A stretch of 64,000 nucleotides of DNA, from positions 682,001-746,000 of the forward strand of contig CAVTQZ010000001.1 in NCBI GenBank assembly GCA_963737015.1, read 5' to 3'. The notes beneath the pieces were generated by a model. The model did no database searches. It saw only the letters and a list, made by a program, of their open reading frames with translations, and was not told the origin of the DNA. This DNA is from CAVTQZ01 sp963737015 (GTDB lineage: Bacteria > Actinomycetota > Acidimicrobiia > Acidimicrobiales > UBA8190). The translations under genes were made by a program, and so were the position numbers. This document shows, one piece after another, positions 27,897 to 37,000 of this stretch (the first letter of the stretch is position 1; the number at the start of each line of letters is the position of its first letter).

Positions 27897-29122
27897 CTCT
27901 GGAGTCTTCGAAGGGATTCACGCCGCCTCCTTATCCCTACAGCCGCTTGGCGCGCCTCGCCGAATTGGCGAACGGGCACGAGGGTGGGCTCGTCGACCTG
28001 TCAGTGGGTACCCCTTGTGACGCTCCTCCCGATTCGGTCGTAGAAGCCCTTTCGACCAGCGGGTCCGAACGGGGGTATCCGTCTTCGATCGGCGCCCCGC
28101 AAATGCGCGAAGCGGCCGCAGCTTGGATCGAGCGCCGATTCGGTGTCCCGATCGACCCCGCGCACATCGCCGCATCAGTCGGGACCAAGGAGTTCGTCGC
28201 AACGAGCGCCTGGTACATGCGGCTGCGCCGGCCCGATCGCGACGTCGTCATAGCGCCGCGAATCGCGTACCCCACGTACGCGATGGGCGCACGGATCGCG
28301 GGTTGCAGGCTTATCACTGTCGGGCATGACCGGACGGGCCCCGAGGACCTTGCTCGTATCGGGAAAGAGGTCACCGAAAGCGCCCTCATGTTGTGGGTGA
28401 ACAGCCCATCGAATCCGACGGGCACCCTTTCGGATCTCTCGGCGGCCGCCGCGTGGGGCCGGGAGCACGGAGTGCCCGTTTTCTCCGACGAGTGCTATGC
28501 GGAGTTCACCTGGGCGACGGACCGTCCCTCGACGATCCTGAGCGGGGGTCCGAGCGGTCTCGAGGGCGTGTTAGCGGTCCACTCGCTCTCCAAGCGTTCG
28601 AACATGGCGGGTCTCCGAGCGGGTTTCTATGCGGGCGACCCCGAGCTCGTCGGGTACCTGAGCACCCTGAGACAACACTGCGGCCTCATGATCCCCGGGC
28701 CCGTTCAAGCAGCAGCGGTCGCGGCACTTAGAGACGACGCGCACGTGGGGGTTCAACGCGATCGCTATCGGCGCAGGCTCGAGCTCCTCGCGCGGGCACT
28801 CGGCGCGGTCGGGCTGGAGACACAAATGCCGGAGGGCGGCTTCTACCTCTGGGTCCTTGCACCGCAATGGACGACGGCGCGCACCGATGCCGAGCTTCCC
28901 AGCCCCGGCTGGGTCCTCGCCGAGGCGCTCGCCGCCTCCGGAGGGCTTCTCGTGAGTCCGGGCGATCTCTACGGTGAGGAAGGTGGGGATTTTGTGAGAA
29001 TCGCTGCGGTGCAACCCGACGAGCGCATCGAGCTCGCTACGAAGCGGCTCGAGGTGAACGGGGACCTCGAGACGGCGTTCGGAAAGTGCCGCGACGGAAA
29101 GATCCTTCAGGGGAGGGTTTGA
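27893..29122 (+). CDS. dapC: Succinyldiaminopimelate transaminase (PLP aminotransferase class I)
   Basis: This fold-type I PLP enzyme has DLSVGTPCDAPPDSV at the N-terminus, LWVNSPSNPTGTL and the SDECYAEFTW segment. The PLP Lys lies in SLSKRSNMAGLRAGF. The succinylase-branch DapC assignment rests on its lying directly before dapD and dapE and on the overall resemblance to actinobacterial DapC; by sequence alone another aminotransferase is possible. Its stop shares one base with the dapD start (TGATG). Confidence 0.9.
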   Translation: MTLESSKGFTPPPYPYSRLARLAELANGHEGGLVDLSVGTPCDAPPDSVVEALSTSGSERGYPSSIGAPQMREAAAAWIERRFGVPIDPAHIAASVGTKEFVATSAWYMRLRRPDRDVVIAPRIAYPTYAMGARIAGCRLITVGHDRTGPEDLARIGKEVTESALMLWVNSPSNPTGTLSDLSAAAAWGREHGVPVFSDECYAEFTWATDRPSTILSGGPSGLEGVLAVHSLSKRSNMAGLRAGFYAGDPELVGYLSTLRQHCGLMIPGPVQAAAVAALRDDAHVGVQRDRYRRRLELLARALGAVGLETQMPEGGFYLWVLAPQWTTARTDAELPSPGWVLAEALAASGGLLVSPGDLYGEEGGDFVRIAAVQPDERIELATKRLEVNGDLETAFGKCRDGKILQGRV

Positions 29123-29949
29123 TGTCCGATCTTGAAGCACGGATCGAAGACCTCTGGGCACGTTCGGACACCTTGGCGCCCGGGGACCGGGATGCCCTCG
29201 ATGTCGTCACACGAGCAGTGGAGCTCCTCGACACCGGCACCGCGCGAGTGGCAGAGGTGAACCCTTCTTCGAGCGAGACGCGCGTACACGCCTGGTTGAA
29301 GCGGGCGATCCTGCTGTTGTTCCGCCTCCGGGAGATGGCGACGACAGAGCTCGGTCCCTTCGAGTACGCGGACAAGATCCCGCTCAAGTCTGGCTACGCA
29401 TCTCTGGGAGTGCGGGTCGTTCCCGGGGCGTCGGCGCGATGGGGCTCCTTCCTCGACCGGGGTGTGGTGCTGATGCCCAGTTACGTGAACATCGGTGCGC
29501 GCGTGGGGGCGGGGACGATGGTGGACACGTGGGCGACGGTGGGCTCGTGCGCGCAGATCGGAGAGCGCGTGCACCTCTCGGGCGGAGTCGGCATCGGAGG
29601 CGTCCTCGAGCCCCCGAACGCCGCTCCTGTGATCGTCGGAGACGACGCTTTGATAGGAAGCCGCTGCATGGTCACCCAAGGCGCTCGGGTCGGCGAGGGC
29701 GCCGTCCTCGGTGAGGGTGTGATCCTCAACCCCGGGATCCCAGTCATCGATGCCTCGACCGGCGACGAGATCAGTCGTGGGGTCGTCCCCAACTGGAGCG
29801 TGGCGGTGAGCGCGTCGAGGTCGAGGAAGTACCCCGGGGGCGAGTTCTTCCTCCCGTGCGTTCTCGTCATCAAGAGGCTCGAACCCGGCCAACGTCACGC
29901 GAGCGCACAACTGGAGACGTTGCTAAGAGATCACGGCGTCGCGACTTGA
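29122..29949 (+). CDS. dapD: Tetrahydrodipicolinate N-succinyltransferase
   Basis: DapD succinylates tetrahydrodipicolinate. The 275-residue protein has an N-terminal helical domain (VHAWLKRAILLLFRLREM) and a hexapeptide-repeat left-handed beta-helix. The helix includes VLMPSYVNIGARVGAGTMVDTWATVGSCAQIG and HLSGGVGIGGVLEP. The C-terminus has LPCVLVIKRL. ATG 29122 follows a strong GGGGAGGG. Together with dapC and dapE it places this organism on the succinylase branch. Confidence 0.95.
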   Translation: MSDLEARIEDLWARSDTLAPGDRDALDVVTRAVELLDTGTARVAEVNPSSSETRVHAWLKRAILLLFRLREMATTELGPFEYADKIPLKSGYASLGVRVVPGASARWGSFLDRGVVLMPSYVNIGARVGAGTMVDTWATVGSCAQIGERVHLSGGVGIGGVLEPPNAAPVIVGDDALIGSRCMVTQGARVGEGAVLGEGVILNPGIPVIDASTGDEISRGVVPNWSVAVSASRSRKYPGGEFFLPCVLVIKRLEPGQRHASAQLETLLRDHGVAT

Positions 29950-29965
29950 CCGAAGCCGTGCAACA

Positions 29966-31033
29966 GTGAGCGATCTGCTGTCGAGCGCCCTCGAGCTGGT
30001 GTCGATCAGGTCCGTCAGCAGGACCGAGGCGGCGCTCGCAACGCGAGTCGAAGAGGAGCTGCAAAGCCACCGCGACCTGAGGGTCGAACGGGTCGGCGAC
30101 AACGTCGTCGCAGCGACGTCGTTCGGCCGGGAGGCCCGAGTGCTCGTCGCCGGGCATCTCGACACGGTTCCCCCGTTCGACGACGCCGCACCGCGCGTCG
30201 AAGGGGAGACCCTGTGGGGACTCGGAGCGGTGGACATGAAGGGTGGTCTCGCCGTGATGCTCTCACTCTTGCCACAGGTGGAGCGCGCCGGCGTAGACGC
30301 GACCTTCGTGTTCTATGCCTGCGAGGAGATCGAGCATGATGCGAGCGGTCTCGGCGTGCTGGTGAGAGAGCGGCCAGATCTCCTTGCTTCAGACGTGGCT
30401 GTGCTGATGGAACCGACGGGCGGATTCGCAGAGGCAGGCTGCCAAGGCACTTTGAGGATGGCGGCGACGATGACGGGGCGTCGAGCCCACACGGCTCGGC
30501 CCCAGATGGGGGTGAACGCCGTCCATCGTCTCGGGCCCTTGTTGGAATTGGTGGCTAGTTACGAGCCGCGACGAGTCGTACTCGACGGGTGCACCTACAC
30601 CGAACAGCTCCAAGCGGTCGCGGTCTCGGGAGGCGTTGCCGGCAACGTCGTGCCCGACCGTGCGACGGTGAAGCTCAACCATCGGTTCGCGCCCGAGCGC
30701 GGCATCGCTGAGGCAGAGGCCGCTCTTCGCGCCTATCTCGACCCCGTGATCGATCCGGGCGCGGGCGACGGCCTGGAATTGCAGGACGCCGCGGCGGGGG
30801 CTCCACCCGCGCTCGACAACCCTCTCCTCTCCAGACTCGTCCGGGCTACCGGACGGCCGCCCCGTGCGAAGGTCGGCTGGACCGATGTGTCGACGTTCTT
30901 CTCTCTCGGTATCCCTGCGGTCAACTTCGGACCGGGAGACCCGGAGCTGGCGCACACACCGCAAGAGCACGTCTCGTCCGAGGAGCTGCTCCACGCCCGG
31001 GCTGTGCTCGAGAGCTTCCTGTCAGGCGAGTGA
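29966..31033 (+). CDS. dapE: Succinyl-diaminopimelate desuccinylase
   Basis: DapE removes succinate to give LL-DAP. The M20 metallopeptidase pattern is clear: AGHLDTVPPFDD (metal His and Asp) and GLGAVDMKGGLAVML (bridging Asp). FYACEEIEHDASGLG carries the catalytic Glu, and the late His lies in LAHTPQEHVSSEEL. It is 355 residues with a GTG start. It ends 26 nt before the convergent lexA gene. Confidence 0.93.
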   Translation: MSDLLSSALELVSIRSVSRTEAALATRVEEELQSHRDLRVERVGDNVVAATSFGREARVLVAGHLDTVPPFDDAAPRVEGETLWGLGAVDMKGGLAVMLSLLPQVERAGVDATFVFYACEEIEHDASGLGVLVRERPDLLASDVAVLMEPTGGFAEAGCQGTLRMAATMTGRRAHTARPQMGVNAVHRLGPLLELVASYEPRRVVLDGCTYTEQLQAVAVSGGVAGNVVPDRATVKLNHRFAPERGIAEAEAALRAYLDPVIDPGAGDGLELQDAAAGAPPALDNPLLSRLVRATGRPPRAKVGWTDVSTFFSLGIPAVNFGPGDPELAHTPQEHVSSEELLHARAVLESFLSGE

Positions 31034-31059
31034 CACAGGAAGCGATCGGCCGCCTCTGA

Positions 31060-31689
31060 TCACAGGCGCCGGAGCACCGTCACGACTCGTCCATATATAT
31101 GGACTTCCGAGGGATCGAACTCCATGGGGGAGAGGACCGGGTTGGCGGGAGTGAGCACGACCTTGCCGCGGCGGCGGGCGAAGGTCTTCACGGTCCCCTC
31201 TTCTTCACCGATGCCTGCCACGACGATGTCGCCGTTGTCGGCTTCGGGCTGCTGGCGTACGACGACGAAGTCGCCGTCGAAGATTCCAGCTTCGATCATG
31301 GAGTCACCCCTGACCCTCAACATGAAGAGCGTGCCGGTTCCCGTGAAGTCCTCCGGAAGCGGCAGGAGCTCCTCCACGTTCTCGCTTGCGATGACACCCG
31401 ATCCCGCTGCGACGTCACCGAGGAGCGGGACGTTGCGCACAGGTCGAGCCGCCATCGCTGCCTTGGAGGACGGGTCGTATCGCACCTCGATCGCTCGTGG
31501 CTTGGTCGGGTCGCGCCTCAAGTAGCCCTCCCGCTGGAGCACGGCCAGGTGCGCATGCACCGTGGACGAAGAAGCAAGGCCCACCGCTTCTCCGATCTCC
31601 CGCACCGAAGGGGGGTAACCGCGCTGGCGGAGGCTCCGCTCGATGAAGTCGAGGATCGCTTGACGCTTGCCGGTGAGCGTCTCGGTCAT
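31060..31689 (-). CDS. lexA: LexA repressor, SOS regulator
   Basis: LexA represses SOS genes and cleaves itself when RecA is activated. The 209-residue product has the winged-helix DNA-binding domain (TGKRQAILDFIERSLRQRGYPPSVREIGEAVGLASSSTVHAHL). The autocleavage site is Ala-Gly in VAAGSGVIA. The Ser/Lys dyad lies in VRGDSMIEAGIFDGD and EGTVKTFARR. The ATG start has GGAGG 6 nt upstream. An SOS box (31708-31721) 18 bp from the start implies autoregulation. Longer upstream readings lack family similarity. Confidence 0.96.
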   Translation of the reverse strand: MTETLTGKRQAILDFIERSLRQRGYPPSVREIGEAVGLASSSTVHAHLAVLQREGYLRRDPTKPRAIEVRYDPSSKAAMAARPVRNVPLLGDVAAGSGVIASENVEELLPLPEDFTGTGTLFMLRVRGDSMIEAGIFDGDFVVVRQQPEADNGDIVVAGIGEEEGTVKTFARRRGKVVLTPANPVLSPMEFDPSEVHIYGRVVTVLRRL

Positions 31690-31707
31690 GTCAACCCTCC
31701 GTCTCGG

Positions 31708-31721
31708 CGAACACCAGTTCG
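31708..31721. promoter_or_regulatory. SOS (LexA) box of lexA
   Basis: CGAACACCAGTTCG is a palindromic match to the actinobacterial LexA site CGAAC-N4-GTTCG. It sits immediately upstream of lexA on the minus strand, where bound LexA would block its own expression. Confidence 0.9.
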
Positions 31722-31897
31722 TGCAGCATAAGGCCATCGCGGCTCCAAGGCAAACATCTGTTCGCCGGATCCACGGACGTGGGGCTCGTCCCAGGGCGAT
31801 ACAGCCCGCTGGGATCATCCGGGCATGACCTTGTGCCTGCCCTCCTCCAGCCCCGAGCTCCACGAGTCCGGATCGCCCTGGCCTTCGCGACACGGCC

Positions 31898-31950
31898 TTG
31901 ACACGAACACACGTTCGTGGTCAGATGGGTCTGTGGGGAACACCTGTTCG
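31898..31950 (+). promoter_or_regulatory. SOS-controlled promoter of the LysM gene with two LexA boxes
   Basis: TTGACA (31898-31903) and TCAGAT (31921-31926), 17 bp apart, form a candidate promoter. A perfect LexA box, CGAACACACGTTCG (31904-31917), fills the spacer. A second site, GGAACACCTGTTCG (31937-31950), lies just downstream of the predicted start of transcription. Two sites suggest tight repression of the LysM gene until DNA damage. Confidence 0.8.
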
Positions 31951-32013
31951 GTACTGGAGCTCGAGATCACCGACGGTTTCGAGCATTCGGAGGCGCCGGT
32001 CACCAGGACCCTG

Positions 32014-32493
32014 GTGCGTCCTCGTCAGGAGAAGTCTCACCGGGACCACCGCGTGGCTCGAGACGTGCGGCGTCACGTGCCGGCCACGGCGGCACGTCCA
32101 CGAAGTGGCGAGCGGGGGCAGAGCCCCGGGGCTTCGCCGTCCATTCGACGTCCGCGCAGTTGTCAGCCGAGCAGAAGGCTCACGGACCTGTCGGACGGGG
32201 CGCAAAAGCGCCGAACCCGCCTGCTCGTCGGAATCGTGGTGGCCGCGATAGTGGTCGCCCTAGCCCTGCCCTGGGGCGGAGCCGGGGGTCATCCCCTCGC
32301 CACCTCCGGTCCCGCCCGGGCCGGGTCCCCTTTGGTCGCTCATGAGGTCTATGTCGTGCAACCCGGAGACACACTCTGGGACATAGCTCAGCGCCTGGAT
32401 CCCGGTGGCGATCCGCGCTCGGTCGAGGCCCGCCTGGAGTCCGAGGCGGGGGGCGACGACATCCAACCAGGTGAGCGCCTGGTCCTTCCCTGA
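32014..32493 (+). CDS. LysM-domain protein, likely SOS-induced cell division inhibitor (ChiZ/DivS/YneA-like)
   Basis: The product has a basic N-terminal region and one transmembrane segment (LLVGIVVAAIVVALALPW). A short external part ends in a LysM motif, YVVQPGDTLWDIAQRLDPGGDPRSVEARL. Divergence from lexA, two LexA boxes in its promoter and nrdR downstream match the mycobacterial lexA-chiZ-nrdR locus. ChiZ, DivS and YneA halt division during SOS. The start is uncertain: GTG 32014, with AGGA upstream, is the first reasonable start after the promoter, but weak conservation of the N-terminus leaves others open. Function is by context and architecture. Confidence 0.8.
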   Translation: MRPRQEKSHRDHRVARDVRRHVPATAARPRSGERGQSPGASPSIRRPRSCQPSRRLTDLSDGAQKRRTRLLVGIVVAAIVVALALPWGGAGGHPLATSGPARAGSPLVAHEVYVVQPGDTLWDIAQRLDPGGDPRSVEARLESEAGGDDIQPGERLVLP

Positions 32494-32595
32494 CCCTTTC
32501 GCGGCGCGAGCACCCTCTCAGGCTCGTCCGGCAGGGCCGACCGCGGGAATCTCGTGCGGCTGACCTCCGCCATCTCAGCGGTACGGTTGGGCGTT

Positions 32596-33066
32596 GTGCA
32601 GTGTCCTTGGTGTCACTCCCTCGATGACAAGGTCGTCGACTCGCGCCTTGCCGAAGAGGGTGCGGCCATCAGGAGAAGGAGGGAGTGTCTCTCCTGCGGC
32701 AGGCGCTTCACCACGTACGAGCGCCTCGAGGAAGCGCCACTCTGGGTGCACAAGCGCTCGGGCCACCGTGAGCCCTTCGACCGTTCCAAGCTCGTGGAAG
32801 GCATGCGATCGGCGACGAAGAACCGTCCCGTGACAGACGAAACGCTCGAAGAGCTCGCAATGCAGGTGGAGGAATCGCTGCGCGGTGAGGGTGCAGAGGT
32901 TGAGAGCCAGAAGATCGGGCTCGCTGTCCTCGAGCGTCTCCGTGAGGTCGACGACGTGGCTTACCTGCGTTTCGCATCCGTCTACAAAGGATTCGAGGAT
33001 GTAGGCGACTTCCAGCGTGAGGTCGGCCTGCTCACGAAGACCACCGAGCCCAAACGCCGGAGCTGA
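32596..33066 (+). CDS. nrdR: Transcriptional repressor NrdR
   Basis: NrdR represses ribonucleotide reductase genes in response to nucleotide levels. The zinc ribbon is complete (MQCPWCHSLDDKVVDSR and ECLSCGRRFTTYE, four Cys). The ATP-cone follows: VHKRSGHREPFDRSKLVEGM through VDDVAYLRFASVYKGFEDVGDF. The GTG start gives the usual 156 residues. The 102 nt before it hold no other gene. Confidence 0.96.
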   Translation: MQCPWCHSLDDKVVDSRLAEEGAAIRRRRECLSCGRRFTTYERLEEAPLWVHKRSGHREPFDRSKLVEGMRSATKNRPVTDETLEELAMQVEESLRGEGAEVESQKIGLAVLERLREVDDVAYLRFASVYKGFEDVGDFQREVGLLTKTTEPKRRS

Positions 33067-33073
33067 CCGGTAG

Positions 33074-33784
33074 GTGCCCGAGCTCTTGGACGAGGTCCCC
33101 GAGCGGGCGCTCGCGATCTATGCCCATCCCGACGACGCCGATGTCTCTTGTGGCGGCACCTTGGCGTTGTGGGCGCGCAAGGGTTCTGAGGTGCACGTCG
33201 TCATCTGCACAAATGGCGACAAGGGGAGCGCGGACGCCGCTACCGATCCAGTCGAGCTCTCGCGTCTGCGGGCGGCCGAGGCTACCAAGGCTTCCGATGT
33301 TCTCAGCCTCGCGGACCCTCACATTCTCGGATACGCCGACGGCGAGCTCGCCGACGACACGTCGCTTCGGTTCGAGCTTGTCAAGCTCATAAGGCGTATA
33401 CGCCCTGTGACCCTCTTGTGCCCGGACCCTACGGCCGTCATCTTCGGAGAGGACTACTTCAACCACCGGGATCACCGCGTCGTGGGTTTTGCAGCGCTCG
33501 ACGCTGCGGCCCCGGCTGCCGCGTTGCCCCACTACTTTCCCGAGGCGGGAGAGGCCCACCAGGTGTCCATGGCTCTCATGTCCGGCACGCTCGAGCCCAA
33601 TGTATGGGTCGATGTGAGCTCGACGATCGAACAGAAGATGGCTGCTGTCGCCTGTCATAGGAGTCAATTCTCCGACGGGGGCGACTGGGCCAGACGTGCG
33701 GTCAGGATGCGAGCGGAAGAGGACGGAGCCCGTGCAGGTGTGGACCACGCGGAGGGTTTCCGGCGCCTGAGGCTCAGTGTCTGA
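33074..33784 (+). CDS. PIG-L (LmbE) family N-deacetylase
   Basis: A zinc-dependent deacetylase of the family that includes the mycothiol enzymes MshB and Mca. The metal motif is IYAHPDDADVSCGG near residue 15 and the later metal His lies in YFNHRDHRVVGFAAL. At 236 residues it is shorter than MshB, and I cannot name its substrate. The GTG start is 7 nt after nrdR, and the end overlaps dinB by 8 nt, so the three are probably cotranscribed. Confidence 0.85.
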   Translation: MPELLDEVPERALAIYAHPDDADVSCGGTLALWARKGSEVHVVICTNGDKGSADAATDPVELSRLRAAEATKASDVLSLADPHILGYADGELADDTSLRFELVKLIRRIRPVTLLCPDPTAVIFGEDYFNHRDHRVVGFAALDAAAPAAALPHYFPEAGEAHQVSMALMSGTLEPNVWVDVSSTIEQKMAAVACHRSQFSDGGDWARRAVRMRAEEDGARAGVDHAEGFRRLRLSV

Positions 33785-35181
33785 GAGCTTCTCCGGCTTG
33801 CGTGCAAGTGGCGCCGAAGACGACGCCGGGGCAGGTTCGGGCGACGCATGCACGATCCTCCACGTGGACATGGATGCATTCTTCGCTTCCGTAGAGGTGC
33901 TCGACAATCCACAACTGGCGGGCAGGCCGGTCATCGTGGGAGGCGCGGGCTCGCGTGGTGTCGTGGCCTCGTGCACCTACGAAGCGCGGGTCTACGGGAT
34001 TCGCTCGGCGATGTCCTCCGTAGAAGCCCGTCGCCGGTGCCCGCACGCGATCTTCGTCGCAGGACGCTACGACCGCTATGCACAGATGAGCGAGCGTCTT
34101 CACCGCGTGCTGAACGAGTTCACACCGGTTGTGGAGGGCCTCGGGCTCGACGAGGCGTTCCTCGACGTCTCGGGGAGCACGCGCCTGTTCGGCTCATCGC
34201 TGGAGATCGCCGCTCGCCTCAGGTCGGCCGTGCGCCAGGAGCTCGAGCTCGCGTGTTGTGTAGGGGTGGCGAGAACGAAGCTGCTCGCCAAGCTGGCATC
34301 GCGAGCCGCGAAACCCCAGGCGACGCCCAACGGCACCGCCGAAGGCCGCGGCATAGTCGTGGTCCATCCGGAGGAGGAGATCGCGTTTTTGCACCCGCTT
34401 CCGGTAGGCGCGCTCTGGGGGGTGGGCCCGGCCACGCGAAAGCGACTCGAAGAGCTGGGTGTCACGACGGTCGGCGAGTTGGCGGCAATGCCCGAGGGCG
34501 TCCTGTGCCGGGCGCTCGGAACGGCGGCGGGACGTCAGCTCTCCTGTCTGGCCAACGGAGATGACACGCGGGCGGTCGAGGCACAACGCCAGACGAAGTC
34601 TGTCGGGCACGAAGAGACATTTGCCGCAGACATCCACGATCGCATCGAGCTGCATCACCATGTTGTACGCATGGCGGACGCGGTCGCGAACAGGCTCAAA
34701 GCCAACGGCCTTCGGGGGAGGACCATAAGCCTGAAACTCCGTTACGCGGACCGGCGGACGATCAGCAGGTCGCAGACGCTCCCGAGTCCGAGCGACTCGT
34801 CACGCGCTCGTTTCTGCTGTGGCTGCTGCATTGCTGGACGCCGTCGAAGTCTCAGAGGGGGTCCGATTGATAGGGGTGTCGGTCTCCTCGCTTCAGAGGG
34901 GAATGGAGCCGGCGCAACAACAGCTGACGTTCGATTCTTCCGGGGAACACAAGGCGCAAGGGGCCGGCGACGATCGTGATCCGCGTTCGGTCGGAGGCGA
35001 TCCGTGTGCTGCACAGCACGAGGCCTGGAAGGAGGTCGAGGCCGCCGTCACTCAGATTCGCGCCCGTTACGGTCGCTCCGCCGTCGGAACTGCTTCGCTC
35101 GTCGGCGCAGCGGGAATGGCGACAAAGCGCCCGGCCGACGCGCGGTGGGGTCCCGCGGAGCCCGAGCCTCGAAGGTCCTGA
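33777..35181 (+). CDS. dinB: DNA polymerase IV (Y-family), frameshifted in this sequence
   Basis: A translesion polymerase. The palm motifs are ILHVDMDAFFASVEVLDNP (metal Asp) and VEGLGLDEAFLDVSGSTRLFG (catalytic Asp-Glu). HhH motifs follow at LWGVGPATRKRLEELG, then the little finger with SVGHEETFAADI and LKLRYADRRTISRSQTLP. The frame changes at 34803-34807, and adding one CG there continues the little finger as SRALVSAVAALLDAVEVSEGVRLIGVSVSSL-like sequence. It ends at 35181 without a clear beta-clamp motif. No LexA box is seen directly upstream; it follows the PIG-L gene with overlap. Confidence 0.88.
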
Positions 35182-35317
35182 GCTGGGGTTTTCCACCCAG
35201 ACCATTTAGGCCGTAATCGCGCCGGGGGCGTGGGGTGGCGTTGTCACGCCTTTGCCGCTGCGCGAAGATTGCCCCGGTCGCGTAGTGGCGCGGCGATGAA
35301 GTGGGAAGGAGCCCCGG

Positions 35318-35692
35318 TTGCCGCTGTCGGAGCACGAGCAGCGGGTGTTGCAAGAGCTGGAGCAAGCCCTTGTCCAGGAGGACCCGAAGTTCGCGGACAG
35401 GGTGCGTTCCGAGAGCGTCTACCGGTATGCCGGGCGTTATCTCAAATGGTCCGTGCTCGGTTTCATAGCGGGTCTCGTCGTGATGCTCGCCTTCTTCACT
35501 ACTTCGGTTGCCGTGGGTTTCCTCGGAGTCCTCATCATGTTCGGGTCACTTGTGGTCTTCTGGACCAACCTCCACCGCATGGGTAAGGCGGGCTGGGAGG
35601 ACATCGGCCGATCGCTGCGCAAGGAGGGCTTCGGGAACGCGGTAAGCGACACGCGCACCTGGCTGCGCGAGCGCTTCCGCCGCAACCGCTGA
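35318..35692 (+). CDS. DUF3040 membrane protein
   Basis: The 124-residue protein opens with the family motif PLSEHEQRVLQELEQAL and DPKFADRVR. Two transmembrane helices follow (about residues 47-67 and 69-89) and then a basic amphipathic tail. The TTG start is fixed by AAGGAG upstream and by the MPLSEHE family beginning. DUF3040 genes often lie near mraZ and dinB in actinobacteria; their role is unknown. The 136 nt between dinB and this gene hold no supportable gene. Confidence 0.85.
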   Translation: MPLSEHEQRVLQELEQALVQEDPKFADRVRSESVYRYAGRYLKWSVLGFIAGLVVMLAFFTTSVAVGFLGVLIMFGSLVVFWTNLHRMGKAGWEDIGRSLRKEGFGNAVSDTRTWLRERFRRNR

Positions 35693-35741
35693 GTCGCGGC
35701 CGCCAACACAGCGCGCCGAGAAAGCCCCGTCGGAGCCGCGG

Positions 35742-36632
35742 GTGGAGCTGTGTCTCGCTGTCGACGTGGGGGGAACGAAGCTCGAGGCAGGGCTGGTCAC
35801 GAGCGAGGGCGCTGTGGTGGCTCGTTTCCGCGCCCCGACTCCCGAAACCGACGAAGCGGAGGTTCTCTTCACAGAGTTGTCGGCTCTCGTCAACGCCGCC
35901 ATGGAGGCGTCGTCCGCCCGATCGCGAGATGATCGGATCGTCGTCTGCGGCGTCGGATGCGGGGGACCGATGTCGCTCGCCGAAGGGCGCGTCTCCCCTT
36001 TGAACATCCCGGCCTGGCGCGGTTTCCCCCTCGTGGAGCGTTTGAATCGCCACATCGGTACGAAAGTCGCTCTCGACAACGACGCCAAGGCTCTGGCACT
36101 CGGAGAAGGCTGGGTGGGTGTCGCGCGGGGGGTCGGAGATTTCTTGGGAGTCGTCGTCTCCACCGGAGTCGGAGGCGGAATTGTCTCTGACCGACGCCTG
36201 ATCGACGGCTCTACCGGCAATGCAGGCCACATCGGACATGTGAACGTCGAGCCGGACGGGCATATATGCGGCTGCGGTGCGCGCGGCTGTCTCGAGGCGG
36301 AGGCATCCGGCAGGGCGATCGAACAGATCACCGGCAAGCCTCCAGTCGACGCGACCGCGGAGGTGCGGGTACGGACGGGCCGCCTTGTCGGACGCGCCAT
36401 CGCATCGGTCGCCAATCTGTTGGACCTCCAACTCGCCGTCGTTGCGGGATCGGTCGCGCTCGGGTTCGGTGATCGTTTCTTCGCTCCCGCCAACGACGAA
36501 CTCCAAGCGCGCGCCCGACTCTCGTTCTCGGAACGAGCCAGGATCGTGCCGGCGCAACACGGCGAGCTTGCGCCACTCGTGGGAGCCGCTGCGGTCGGGT
36601 GGCTGGCGGCGGGCCTGAGCGTTCTTGGCTGA
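35742..36632 (+). CDS. ROK family sugar kinase (glucokinase-like)
   Basis: The 296-residue protein has the phosphate motif AVDVGGTKLEAGLV, the catalytic region VALDNDAKALALGE and VVSTGVGGGIVSD. The ROK zinc/signature motif is GHIGHVNVEPDGHICGCGARGCLEAEASG. No DNA-binding domain is attached, so it is a kinase and not a ROK repressor. Glucose is the commonest substrate in the family, but the sequence alone does not fix it. GTG start. Confidence 0.88.
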   Translation: MELCLAVDVGGTKLEAGLVTSEGAVVARFRAPTPETDEAEVLFTELSALVNAAMEASSARSRDDRIVVCGVGCGGPMSLAEGRVSPLNIPAWRGFPLVERLNRHIGTKVALDNDAKALALGEGWVGVARGVGDFLGVVVSTGVGGGIVSDRRLIDGSTGNAGHIGHVNVEPDGHICGCGARGCLEAEASGRAIEQITGKPPVDATAEVRVRTGRLVGRAIASVANLLDLQLAVVAGSVALGFGDRFFAPANDELQARARLSFSERARIVPAQHGELAPLVGAAAVGWLAAGLSVLG

Positions 36633-36635
36633 GCT

Positions 36636-36941
36636 GTGAACGCCGATAATGCGGGCGCAATTGAGCCGCCCCCCATCGACGCGAGACGCGCCGCCGGTGT
36701 CACTTTCCGGGCAGTTGCCTCCCACCCCTGGCTCTGGCCCGCAGCGTTCTCGGAGATCCTTCGTCTCGCACGGCCCCGGTGGTGGCGCCGATGGCCTCCG
36801 ATTCCATTGCCCGACCCCGAGTTGTGGCGCTTCCGAATGCAGACCGCGTATGGGGGATCAGGAGATTCGTACCCGACGCCAGCGGAGGTCCGGTCATTCC
36901 TCGAATGGTGTCGTCGAGGCCGCGAATGGCGAAAGCGCTGA
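36636..36941 (+). CDS. Small conserved hypothetical protein
   Basis: A 101-residue Trp- and Arg-rich protein with the segments RPRWWRRWPPIPLPDPELWRFRMQTAYGG and PAEVRSFLEWCRRGREWRKR. The tract around LPDPELWRFRM..TAYG resembles a small actinobacterial protein of unknown function often placed near ROK or HNH genes; this is from memory. No signal peptide or enzyme motif is visible. The GTG start is 3 nt after the ROK kinase stop, implying cotranscription. Confidence 0.65.
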   Translation: MNADNAGAIEPPPIDARRAAGVTFRAVASHPWLWPAAFSEILRLARPRWWRRWPPIPLPDPELWRFRMQTAYGGSGDSYPTPAEVRSFLEWCRRGREWRKR

Positions 36942-37000
36942 GACAAGACCGGGGTTGTTTGGCAGGGAAATAGAGGCCCCTCTTGGTAGCCTCATAGCCG

